The notes under the pieces were generated by a model. That model made no database searches. It was given only the letters and a program-made list of their open reading frames with translations, and was not told the origin of the DNA. From positions 1 through 51,645 of IMG/VR virus record IMGVR_UViG_3300034198_023276: 51,645 bases of DNA; one strand, written 5' to 3'. This document shows, piece after piece, positions 8,214-19,400 of this stretch. Source of the DNA: a virus. Position numbers and translations under genes: made by a program. Numbering within the stretch: position 1 is the stretch's first letter; each line of letters starts with the position of its first letter.

Positions 8214-11200
8214 TAATATGCTCCTAGTAGTATGTCCATTGCTTTGAATGGGTATTTTGTATTCGATGTATTTGTTGTAGGTCCCGCCATAATTCTTGCG
8301 TCAAATGTTGAACCAGCTGGTGGAGCTTCCGAGAAAGCCAAATATCCATCATCATCCACCATAAAGCCATCCGAACCGAACGGGGAATCCCAAACATATT
8401 CTGGATAACCTACTCTTTGAATTATACCATTTATTGTTAATAAAAGCCTAAAAGCATTTCCAATATATACTTTTTCTCCACGATATAGTGGCAAAAACCT
8501 ATTTTGAACTCCATCAAAATCATCTTGTAAATCATCAAGTGGTATGATATCATCAAAATCTGAAACAGATCCATCAGCCTTTAAATATTGATTTGCAGTT
8601 CCACCAGCTTTTCTTATACTGGTAGCAATTAAAGATCCATTAATATTAGTCAATCCTTCTATAGTTAATGATGGTGTTTTAATATTAATGTTATTTTCAT
8701 CTGGGAATATAATGTAATTGTAATAACTTGATGCTATTTCTGTTTGTACAAGTTTTGCCGTTCCGCCTGATACATAGGATCCTGTTTGAGTTGAAGATAT
8801 AGTAAAGGTATTTGAATTTGGCTCATATGGAGCAAATGCTGTGCCCATAACTGTAGCTGAACCAGTTGTTGAATTTGAAATTGTAAAAGTATTATTTGTT
8901 ACAGCAGTAATTAAAATTTCATATACAGTATATCCACCAGAAGGGGTTCCACCAGTAGTATTAAGTACAGTAACTAGCTGGCCTGGGACAAAGCCATGAG
9001 AAGAAGTTGTTGTGTAAGTTACAAAGCCAGAAGATGGTGTACTTGGTGCAACTGATTGTATTGTTGCTTTATTTACAAGAATATTTTGAGCTTTACTATT
9101 ACTATATAAAGTTGCAGAACCTGTTGTTGAATTCTGTATAGTAAATGTTGTGCTTGATATTGCAGTAATTGTTGCATCATCAACGCTATATCCACCAGTA
9201 GGTGTTCCTCCATCTATATCAATTATAGTAACTAAATCTCCTACAGAATATGTATGAGGAATTTTTGTTGTATATGTTACGTATCCTGAAGTTGGTGTAC
9301 TTGGAGTAACAGCAGTGATTATATGTGGATCACCGCCTAATACAGTTGCAATTGTATTATAATTTGAAGGAACAATTCCAGATATTGTTACTTTTTGTGC
9401 TACAGTAAAATTATTCTGAGATACAAAAGTTACTTTATTATTAAATGTATAAACTCCAGTAATTGAAGCATTTGAGTTTAAAAATGATATATTTGGATAC
9501 AAAGATCCATCTGGAGCTGCATCAGATCCAGCATGCATTATTATTCCAGAGGCGGTACCGTTAGAAGTATATCCTAATATATGTCCAACAGATGTTGTTC
9601 CTGCTCCTTTATAAAATGATATTGCACTTGAATTTGGATCAATCCATATAGGATTAGCTGTACTACCTGTTTTAATTGTACTATTTGTAATTGTTAATGC
9701 TGTATTATCGTAATACAATCTGTTAGCTAAACTGAACTGTCCCGTTCCATCTACATAGAATGGCGTATTAGAATTAGCATATGTAGGTGTTCCAGAAGAA
9801 ATTGCTATGATATTTGAAGCATCAGTAGCTCCAACATTAAGGGAAATAGTTTTACTTGTTCCGCCAGAAATTGCTAACGCTGATCCGTCCCACTTCAAAT
9901 AAGAAGATGTTGTTCCTACTCTAAATTGATTATTTGTAAACCACCAGTTATAAGCATCTAATCTTAAGCCTTCTCCAGATGAGTGGTAGTACGATTGACC
10001 TACAGTTCCTTCTGCTGGATGTAAGCCCAAAGTCATTTCTCTTAATGTTGCTGTAGCACCAGTAATTCCTGTTGTATTAGATATAGTGCCACCAGTTATT
10101 GCAACTGTAAATGTTGTAGTATTAACAACAGTAATTTGACGTGCACCATTTGCTGCAGCTGCGTTTCCTGTAAGTCCTTCAATAGTTACATATTCACCAG
10201 TTATAAAGGAATGAGTTGCAGTAGTAATTGTTGCTGCGGTAGATCCAGTTATATTTACACCAGAAATTGCTACCTGCAATTTGTTAGAAGGAATTAAAGT
10301 TACATTTTCTATTGCACCTCTAATTTTTCCAGATACTGTTAATTGGCCAAATGTGCCTACAGTTGTTGATGGTACAAATGTAAGCTGATCTTTAAGAGAA
10401 AATTGACCTGTTCCATCTACATAAAATCCAGTATTGGTATTTCCAAATGTTCCTGTACCTATATAAATCTTTTCGCCTGTTGCATCTAGCGTAATGTTGT
10501 TTGATGCTGACTTTAATGTTGTTGCACCTATTACCCAAGTTCCAATAGAACCAGATAATGAAGTTAAAGCTCCAGCTGTAGATAATGAAAATGTTGGAGT
10601 TGTGCCAGTTCCGCTATATCCCTTTATTCCTGTTGAATCAAATAATACTCCTGCTATAGCATTGGGAGTTCCCGTTCCTACACCTGTTGCTGTTTGGAAT
10701 TTACCACCAGTAAACGTTCCATTTGTAGAAGTTATTGAGCCATCTGAAGTTGAAATAGTTGTTACTGCAGTAGTTCCATTATAAGCAATTAATCCTGAAG
10801 AACTTAATTTAATGCCAGTATTTGCAGTAGCACTTGTTCGTATGGTACCTCCAGTAATTGTTCCATTTGCTATTAAATCTCCAGATAAAGATAAGATCCC
10901 AGTGGAAGCAACATATTGTAATACATCAGTGCCATCTCCTAATTTTAATCCAGAAGAGTCCCAATAATTATTTGAATCTATAGATAATGCATTTGCAGTA
11001 ACTGTTCCAGAAATTACAGCACCTGTAGCATATAGTTTTCCTTCTGCTGTTACTCTAAATGCTGCCAAAGATCTGTTTGCATAATTTTGTGCACCCGCCC
11101 AAATCACCGTATCTGTATTGGCGGTGGGTCCTGTTGGAGGAGTAATACCTACATAATATGAACTACCTGAACTATTTACTGTTATAGCAGATAGTCCTGT

Positions 11201-11731
11201 TCCTACTGCAGTATTTAATTCTATTCCATTTTTATAAATACTTGTTGAACTTATTGTCCATCCGCCAATATCTCCAAGCTTTGCAGATAATGAACCTGTA
11301 GAACCTATTACAGAAAATGTTGGTGAAGCTTGTGTTGGAACATATATATCTGATCCTTCAATTATTCCAGAGAAATATGCGTTACCAGTTCTTGAATCTA
11401 TATAGAATTTCTTTACTCCACCTGTAGCATATCCAATAATTCCATACTGATTTACTACTACACCATTTCCAGTTGTTGAACCAGATAATGGATCAAGAAT
11501 TCCTACGCTTCCCGCAAATGAACCTGCATAAATAGATCCATTTGATAATCTCATATCAACTGTTGAATTTGTTGTATTTGTATTGCCACCATTTGGTGCT
11601 GTTCCTGAAACTGTATATGGTATAGAGGCGTAATCAGAATATGTATTACCATTGGCATCTTGTTTTACTGCTCTTACAAGAAGTATTCCGCTAGTTCCTG
11701 GTGTAATATTAGGAATTATAACTTGAGCCAT
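8213..11731 (-). CDS. Large tail fibre / tip protein
   Basis: 1172 residues. The first ~60 residues (VIIPNITPGTSGILLVRAVKQDANGN..DYASIPYTV) look like an FN3-type strand set. Residues ~60-450 contain repeated SGTI.GGTI..SATANTGI-type motifs like those in the C-terminal shafts of tail-tip fibres. Bead modules (TTATHSFITGEYVTIEGL...TTFTV) lie near 480-540, 800-870 and 880-950; the last two are close copies. The C-terminal ~130 residues (FRLLLTINGIIQRVG...YLAFSEAPPAGSTFDARI) match a domain found at the ends of cyanophage-type fibres. The ribosome binding site AGGAG overlaps the stop of the gene before it. A structural role is inferred from composition and position. Confidence 0.7.
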   Translation of the reverse strand: MAQVIIPNITPGTSGILLVRAVKQDANGNTYSDYASIPYTVSGTAPNGGNTNTTNSTVDMRLSNGSIYAGSFAGSVGILDPLSGSTTGNGVVVNQYGIIGYATGGVKKFYIDSRTGNAYFSGIIEGSDIYVPTQASPTFSVIGSTGSLSAKLGDIGGWTISSTSIYKNGIELNTAVGTGLSAITVNSSGSSYYVGITPPTGPTANTDTVIWAGAQNYANRSLAAFRVTAEGKLYATGAVISGTVTANALSIDSNNYWDSSGLKLGDGTDVLQYVASTGILSLSGDLIANGTITGGTIRTSATANTGIKLSSSGLIAYNGTTAVTTISTSDGSITSTNGTFTGGKFQTATGVGTGTPNAIAGVLFDSTGIKGYSGTGTTPTFSLSTAGALTSLSGSIGTWVIGATTLKSASNNITLDATGEKIYIGTGTFGNTNTGFYVDGTGQFSLKDQLTFVPSTTVGTFGQLTVSGKIRGAIENVTLIPSNKLQVAISGVNITGSTAATITTATHSFITGEYVTIEGLTGNAAAANGARQITVVNTTTFTVAITGGTISNTTGITGATATLREMTLGLHPAEGTVGQSYYHSSGEGLRLDAYNWWFTNNQFRVGTTSSYLKWDGSALAISGGTSKTISLNVGATDASNIIAISSGTPTYANSNTPFYVDGTGQFSLANRLYYDNTALTITNSTIKTGSTANPIWIDPNSSAISFYKGAGTTSVGHILGYTSNGTASGIIMHAGSDAAPDGSLYPNISFLNSNASITGVYTFNNKVTFVSQNNFTVAQKVTISGIVPSNYNTIATVLGGDPHIITAVTPSTPTSGYVTYTTKIPHTYSVGDLVTIIDIDGGTPTGGYSVDDATITAISSTTFTIQNSTTGSATLYSNSKAQNILVNKATIQSVAPSTPSSGFVTYTTTSSHGFVPGQLVTVLNTTGGTPSGGYTVYEILITAVTNNTFTISNSTTGSATVMGTAFAPYEPNSNTFTISSTQTGSYVSGGTAKLVQTEIASSYYNYIIFPDENNINIKTPSLTIEGLTNINGSLIATSIRKAGGTANQYLKADGSVSDFDDIIPLDDLQDDFDGVQNRFLPLYRGEKVYIGNAFRLLLTINGIIQRVGYPEYVWDSPFGSDGFMVDDDGYLAFSEAPPAGSTFDARIMAGPTTNTSNTKYPFKAMDILLGAY

Positions 11732-11739
11732 TTATACTC

Positions 11740-12651
11740 CTAACTTAACTGCAAATAATATTCAATGTCCAAAGGAGTTCCGTAAGTTTTAGCTATTGGA
11801 GTTGTTAAAGTAGATCTACTTATAAGTGAAGAGCTATCTCCAATTTCTAATGCTACGGATACTCTCATTGCATCTAATGTTATTGCAGAATTAGTTCCTA
11901 CAGATTGAATTTGAATAGATTGAATTGTAGAAAGAGTATTTATATTTGAAGCAAAATTAGTTGAAAGTATTTGATAGCCCGAAGTAGTTGATGCATTATA
12001 TGAATATGAAGCTGTAGATGTAGATCCATTAACATCTGTTAAAACTACATTAAGAGTATTGGAGCCTGTTGAAGATGTTGGAACATTTACTAATATATCC
12101 AGGGTATCCATTGATGTATAAGAAGATAAACTTAAAGAAATATTAGAATTTTTAATTGTAGTTGCTGCAGGTAATTTTATAGAGTTAAATCCAATTCTTG
12201 GAGAATATGGATCTTGTGATACAAATGGGACATTTGTTACAGTTCCCGATCCTGCGGTTTTTATCCAATCATAGTAATATGAAAAATCTGTTAAAATCAT
12301 TTGATCTCTTGTGCCAAAAATTTGAGTTGTTGTGTATGGGTATAATCCTACTTCAAAAATGTTTGCTGTAACTGAGGCATCTAATGTACCTTTAACTATA
12401 ATTAGATTTGGAGAACCAGTTTTATAAGATTTCATGGTTACAGCACTTCTTGCAACTTCATAATATAATGTTCTATCTGATGCTGTAGCGGTTGTTGGAA
12501 TTGCTCCTACAGCTAAACTTGATGCCCATTCTGATACTGAATTAGTTAAATATTTTAAAATAGCCATCTTACCATTATCAGTAATAATGTTATTTGATCG
12601 GCCAATTTCTGTGCCATTTTGTTTAAATACGTATGTACCCTTTAGCATCAT
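11740..12651 (-). CDS. Tail or baseplate-like structural protein
   Basis: 303 residues beginning with two adjacent Met codons. The N-terminal ~120 residues (ITDNGKMAILKYLTNSVSEW...ARSAVTMKSYKTG...IIVKGTLDASVTANIFEVGLYP) resemble a small domain seen in tail-fibre-side proteins that may pack on a tail or fibre shaft. The rest is a beta-sandwich-like part (PRIGFNSIKLPAATTIKNSNISLSLSSY...LNVVLTDVNG) that could be a carbohydrate-binding fold. It lies 6 bases after the FN3 gene and overlaps the next gene's ribosome binding site. I do not recognise a specific function. Confidence 0.6.
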   Translation of the reverse strand: MMLKGTYVFKQNGTEIGRSNNIITDNGKMAILKYLTNSVSEWASSLAVGAIPTTATASDRTLYYEVARSAVTMKSYKTGSPNLIIVKGTLDASVTANIFEVGLYPYTTTQIFGTRDQMILTDFSYYYDWIKTAGSGTVTNVPFVSQDPYSPRIGFNSIKLPAATTIKNSNISLSLSSYTSMDTLDILVNVPTSSTGSNTLNVVLTDVNGSTSTASYSYNASTTSGYQILSTNFASNINTLSTIQSIQIQSVGTNSAITLDAMRVSVALEIGDSSSLISRSTLTTPIAKTYGTPLDIEYYLQLS

Positions 12652-12657
12652 ATCTAA

Positions 12658-13380
12658 TTATACCACCGTAACCGTAGAAGGAGTTATTGCTGATTGTCCC
12701 GCAATTCCATTTGCATTGTATGGAACAACTGTTACTGTATATGCACCTGCTGTAAGACCAGATATACTTCCCGATGCTGTTGTAGCATTTGCTGTAACTA
12801 CAATTGGTGCAGTTGCATAATAATTTTTAGCAGATTTTGTAGCATATAAAACATAATTACTTGCATTTGATATTGGTATCCATGTAATAGAAATTGTTCC
12901 CGTTCCTCCAGTTGCTGATAATCCAGTAACTGCTTGAGTTGAATATCCAATTGCTTGTGGTATAAAAACTCCTTCATATGATATAGCACCAACAACATCA
13001 TCAAAATTAAGACTTATTGTATAAGATAAAGTTCCATCATTTCCTACTACTGCTGATGTATTTGTAATAGCTAAATTGGTTGGGGGATTTAAAGAAACAA
13101 TATCATTTTGTATAGTCATTGTTGGACTTGGATTTGTATTTATGGTATATACAGGGGTAAATCTTTCAGATGAATAATTAGCCATAGATATGGTATCTAT
13201 AGGTTGAGACATATTAAATTGATCTACAACTATTACATTTCCTTGCCCATATTTGGCATAAAGTTGTGCTAGGCCTATAAGTGTATTTCTAGGGTCGTCT
13301 TTAGTAATGTATATTTTTCCACGTTCTTGAACTGTAAGTGGATATACAATATCTGCATTACCTGTATATATATTTGTCAT
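12658..13380 (-). CDS. FN3-containing tail protein
   Basis: 240 residues. Residues 1-80 (IVYPLTVQERGKIYITKDDPRNTLIGLAQLYAKYGQGNVIVVDQFN) form a distinct domain of unknown role. Residues ~95-240 carry FN3-like strands (PPTNLAITN..., ISITWIPISNASNYVLYATKS, ITASGSISGLTAGAYTVTVVPYNANG). FN3 domains in tail proteins are thought to help attachment to cell surfaces. Start ATG 13380 has AGGAG upstream and a promoter-like site in the 56-base gap, so this may be the first gene of the downstream adhesion arm. Confidence 0.7.
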   Translation of the reverse strand: MTNIYTGNADIVYPLTVQERGKIYITKDDPRNTLIGLAQLYAKYGQGNVIVVDQFNMSQPIDTISMANYSSERFTPVYTINTNPSPTMTIQNDIVSLNPPTNLAITNTSAVVGNDGTLSYTISLNFDDVVGAISYEGVFIPQAIGYSTQAVTGLSATGGTGTISITWIPISNASNYVLYATKSAKNYYATAPIVVTANATTASGSISGLTAGAYTVTVVPYNANGIAGQSAITPSTVTVV

Positions 13381-13400
13381 TTTGCTCCTAGAATATGTTA

Positions 13401-13409
13401 ATTATATCA
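13401..13409 (-). promoter_or_regulatory. Extended -10 promoter-like site
   Basis: TGATATAAT lies in the gap between the hub protein stop and the FN3 gene start. A leader of about 14 bases would keep the AGGAG ribosome binding site. No -35 consensus is present. Confidence 0.5.
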
Positions 13410-13436
13410 TTTTGACATGTTTTATCATAAGTTTTA

Positions 13437-16400
13437 TTATTGACAACATATCCAAACATAAGGTACACCTGGAATTCCATAGAATGTTCCACATGTTGTA
13501 CTTATAGTTGAACCAGAACCTGTTCCGCTTCCCGATGATGTTATTGATCCTATTGTGCATTTAGGAGTTGTTGTTCCGTAAACCATAGAAAGTGTAGGGC
13601 TAGCTAGGGTTGGAGTAGGCGTTGGAGTAGGCGTTGGAGTAGGCGTTGGAGTAGGCGTTGGAGTAGGAGCACCACCTACACAAGGTGCACATACTGTATT
13701 AGAAACTTTAGATAAAGCATCAGCATCACTAATAGTACTATAATATTCACGTTTATATGTTGCGCCACCCAGCCTTACACTTTTTAAGGTATTTGCAGTA
13801 TATCCAGATGGTAGTGTTGTTACAGAAGATCCATTTGCTGGACATGTATCATAATTACCAAATCCAGAATCACATGATGATGATGCATAATAATATGTTG
13901 TAACAGCTCCGCCGTTGTTTTGATTACCGCCATTTCCAGTTGATGACCCAGGCGTTCCGCTTCCAGGTACATAATCTCCAGCCCAAGGACTAACTATTGC
14001 TCCTTGAACAGCTCTAACTCTTGCAGATGAAGTAGTATCTTTTGATGATATGCTGTATGGGTTTGTTGAAGAAACAAAACCTTTTATTCCACTATCTATT
14101 AAAGATGGTGCTGATGGATTTGAATTATTATATATTTGGTATTCATAACTATAAGGGTCTGTTCCATTTGATAATTTAATGTTATACCAAGACCATGTAA
14201 AACCTCCTGATACAATTGCTGTTTTATAAACAGCTGGTCCACCTGCAATTGCTGCTGCTGCTGGAACTGTATATGTTTTTGTGTATGTAGTTCCATAAGT
14301 ACCAGTTGAAGATATTCTTCCAGTTATTTTTACAGTTAAGGTAGATCCTGGTGCAAAAGTAAAACGGGAATCTGAAAAATTAATACCATTTGTTGATATT
14401 GCCACAGACCTATTTACACCATAATACATAGTAGAACTTGAAGAACAGCATGTTATTATATTATCTATTTGACTAAATCCTGCTGAATCAACATACTCAA
14501 CATCATACCCAGAATAAGTTGTAGCAGATGGTGCAGTCCAAGATATCACAGCATTTCCAGAAATACTAATATCAATAACATCTGCCCCTGGCGTCACTAT
14601 TGAAAGTATATTGCTTGGCTCACTATCAGAATATACTTCTTTATCATCAGAAGAAATAACAGAAACATAATACGTTTTATCGGGTGAATATAAACCTACA
14701 ACACCTTTTGTAGAGGTAGCCAAAATATAAAATCCTGAATTTGTTAAATTAATTGTATTAAAAACATGATATGCTTCATCAGTTCCATCTGATATAACCA
14801 TAGTATATGATGATGGAGGTGGGCTATCTATAAGATCTAATGCTACATCAACAAGCAAAGCTACACTTACTCCCACCGTTACAAATCTACCATTACTTAT
14901 AACTGGTGTTTGCAATTGTGTGCTTGGGTATCCTGGACCAGATGAGGATCCGCTTCCTCCTGTTGCGGTTAAAGTTACACTTTTTGCATTTCCAGTATTT
15001 ATATTACCTAAAGCATCTATATATTCTGGAGTAATGGTTATTATATAAGTATCTCCTGGAACTAAACTATCTAACGATATTCCGTGAGATCCACCGTCTA
15101 ATATGTGCAAGCCTGATTGTGAATTTAATTTCACCCCAGAACTTACAACATTCCAACTAAATGCATTATAACTTTTACCTATAGTGGTAGTAATTCCCCA
15201 AGTTACATTTGCAGTATTATTATTATATGCGTCTGTTCCCGTAATAGATGCGGATAATGCTGTTAAATCTTGAACATTTGTAGTTGTTGATACATAAGAA
15301 AATCCTCCAAAGAGTGTGTCTGACAATCCACTTAAAACTACTGATAAATCCACTGGTCCACCTGAAGCAGAATATGGAACTGTAACTGTTATTGAAGTAT
15401 TTGAAACTAGTGTAACACCTACCCCTGCAGTTTTTCCAAAAAGAACTGACGGCGTTATTGTATTTCCAAAACCAGTTCCAGTAATTGTAATTACGTCTCC
15501 CTGCTTACCGCTTTTAGAAGAAAGACTAGTAATTTTTGGACCATTTCCAGTGTTTGTTGCATAAGGAAAAACAATTCCTAGATTATTTCTTGTTACGCCA
15601 TTGTAAGTAATTTGATTTAATACAAGCGATGTTGATAGTCCATTGCTAAAATTTTGAGTTACTGATTTAACAAAAAATGCAATATTTTGAATATTTTTTA
15701 ATCCATAAGTTACAGTTACTACATCTCCAACTTGAATCAAAGGATTTCCAAATATGTCAATTGTAATATCAGTACTGAAGGCTTCTGTTGCGTATCCTAT
15801 ATTTTTTAATATTGTTTCTGCAGATTTTTTAGATTGAATCCAATCTGATTGCAATTCTATAACTTCATTAATATTTTCTGCGTTTAAAACTTTTTCTATA
15901 GTCAATTGTGGAGTTAGGGTAATCATTCCTCTTGTAGCCATTAATAATTGAGCATGTGCCATTTGGCTATATGTTGCACCTGTTTGAGTATAGACAGCAT
16001 ACCTAGAGTTATTAACTATTGCAAACTTTGATCTGTAACCAGTTGAAGTTACATTTGAATATGATAGTGCATCTTCTTTAACACGCACCAATTTAGGTTC
16101 TGTTTTTATATTTTTATTTGGATAATAATAATAACTATAAGAAGTTTTAAACATCTCAGCACCCAGTGAAGGTGTAGGAGTTAATTGAACATCATAGACA
16201 TTTAAACCAATAACTGATGGTCTTGATTGTACAAAAAATGATTTTTCACAAACATTTTGATTTTGTATTAATGAATTAAGAAATTCTCTTGTTTGGAAAT
16301 AATATTCAACATTTTCAAATACTGGTGTTTCTGTTGCATATACTTCTAACAGATTGGTTGTTAATGAAGTATTTGTAGTAGATCCTGTAAAGAAACCAAA

Positions 16401-19400
16401 ATTTGTACCGCCAAAATTTGAAGGTAAAGATGAAGATGCTGTATCGCTTATCCATTGATGACTATATACATATTGGCCAGATGTGTTTAATTTATTGGAT
16501 AATCTCTCAAGATTAAATCTATTTTTGTTAACATAAATTACTCTTTTGCCTGGAACATTTACAAATTTTAGATTAATGTAATATCCAAGTTCATCATTAT
16601 ATAATGCATCTTCTGGTTCATTATTAAAATCTGCATGCAAATAATTGCTAATATCTATACTTTTTGTAAGTGGTGTTTTAATTCCAGCTGCGTCTACCGA
16701 GTAAATAGATAGTTGATATTTTCTATATACTGTATCTGATCCAGTAGATAGTAATTCTACAAAATATGTGACTCCCGACCCAGAGCTTGGCTTCCCTAAA
16801 AATATACCTGATGAAACATCTGTTACTGAAGTTGGAAATTTAAATTTTACTGAGTATGTTGAAAAACCAGTATCTTGTTCGTTTGCAGTAACCATAGTTT
16901 TATTTCCTGGGCTTGCACTTGTTACTTGTATTACATTTTTATAAACATTTAGCTCTTGTAAAGGTTTACCAATTATTCCTGATGAAGACATTTGTAATGT
17001 ATTAAATTTTAATCTATAATCACTAGAAGAGTTCATAACTAGGTGTGCTTTGGCTTCTGTTCCAAACAAACCTCTTTGTACATTCACATATCTTCCAGTT
17101 GGAGTTTGTATAACATTTTGAGATCCCACCCTATTTGAAAAAGAACCGACCATAGAAGATAGTTCTGTTTCATTAGTTGGATAAATAGTTTCTTGACCCT
17201 TAATAATAACTCCATTTGGATTTAATGGATCTTTATCTTGCCCAATTAAAGAAAATTCAAAGTTTCCAGATGACATAATTTCGCCTTCTATAATACAATA
17301 TCCATTATGATTAATTGTATTTGTAAAGAACATGCTTTGAAGACCACCTTGATCTGTTTCATAATAATTTTGAGATAAACTATTAATTGAAGTTTTAAGA
17401 AGGTTAAATGGAACTAAATCTTCAGAATCTTGTTGCCAAATAATATCTGGGGCAACTTTTAAAATACTTTGTGATTTATTTGGATCGTTAATTGCAATGC
17501 TTCTTTTAATTTGAGGAGCTCGATAACGCATTAAAATTTTACCTATTTTAGTTTTAATAGTTTCATTATAACCATTCTCTATTATATTTGCATCGTTTAT
17601 GTCATACGAAGAAGTATAATTAGTTAAAATATTTTGTAAACTTTTAAAACGCATAACCCCATATTCATCTATCCATGCACCGACTTGATATGACATAAAA
17701 GCTTCTTGTAAAATTTTATACAATGTTTTACTTGCTGAATCTGCAAAGAAAAAACTTGTAGATATCAATTGATTGTTACTTGTAAATAATTCTTTTAACT
17801 GATCATAATCATAATCAGTAAATCCTGTAAAATCCAATATGTTACTAAAAACATTAATTAAACTTTGATTTTGAGATACATAATCTGAAACTGGCAGCGA
17901 TTGTAAAAATTTCATTATGTCAAAACAATTTACTTTAGTTGATTTAATATCTTGATTGTCCCAAGCATCTACATAGAATACTCCAGCTGGAATTATTTTA
18001 TTTGATAGTCCTGGAACATAATGATTAATATAAAACTTAACATTTTTTACAAGCATTCCAGCAAGTGGTGTTATGTAAGCAAGTGTATTTGCATTTGTTG
18101 AAAAAACTGATAATGGTGCATTTCCTGCACCAGTCAAAGGTATGTTTGAAAAAGTAATAGTTGCTGAATTTGCAGACATAGCAGAAATTGGCAAAGGAGT
18201 ATTATTATTATCAATTTCTTTTTTAATATCATAATCTATTACAAATGATGACATATCTAACTCAAGCCTTGGAGATACTTCAATTACTTGAAACCTTCTT
18301 AATTCATCATATGAGTCTTGACCTGAAGATAAGTTATAATTTGAAACTGGGGTTGAGGATACTTGAGTTACAACAATTTTATTTATACTTTGATATCCAT
18401 TGACTTTATTTCCAGATACATACATCGATATATTACCTGAATCATCAATAGTTGGCATATTAGAATTACCCGTTGGTGTCCAAGACCACTTAGAATTTGT
18501 CCATGTAGATCCATTCCAATATAGAATACATACTCCAGCGTCAGATATCCATGAACCTGGTATATTCAATGTTGTTACTGGAGTAATTAAATTGTTTGCA
18601 GTATTGTAAAGTTTTAAAATAAGATTATCTGGTTTTGATTGACTTAAATTAAACTTAAGAACAATTTTGTTTGCACTTAATAATTCTGGATAAAAAGCAC
18701 CTATTGATGTATTGCCACTTGTTTTTTCTGAAACAAAATACTTATACTGAGAAAATGAAGTAAGTACTCCATTTTTAAATATTGGATTACATTTAGATGG
18801 CATAAACAATGTTCTAGGTGCATATACTACTGGACTAACAGGCATTACATTATTCCAATTTCCCGATTTTACTGATGTTAAATCAATAGTTCTTGTAATG
18901 CCCCCAGATTCATTTGGGGCAGGAATTGCTGAATTTCCTGAATTAACATAACTTTCTCCAGGTCTAAAATATGTAAATGCGTTTAAAGTTGGATATAGTT
19001 TTCCATGCTCATAGTCAAATTGTGTAATTTCATAAATTTGAATTTGACTTACAAGAATTCCCCATGTCTCTTCGCTATTTAAAGTATTATTTGTAAAATC
19101 TAAAGTTATATCCATGTCTGCGTATGGGGCATCTGTAGATCTTTGACCTACAACCATTTCTACTTTTTGCCAATCAATATTATCTAAAACATCTGAGCTT
19201 GATCCATTAAGTATTGAATCTTGACTTGTAGCCTGTGTAACAAGATTTATAATATTATTATTTAAAGATTTTGCATAAAAAATAACCTTAAAACATTTAT
19301 TTGTATTTTGACCAAATTTAATTTTGTAGGATGCAGATCCATTAAAATTGTTATATTTTGCTAAATCAACTTTACCATTTACAGTAGTTGGAGTTATTGA

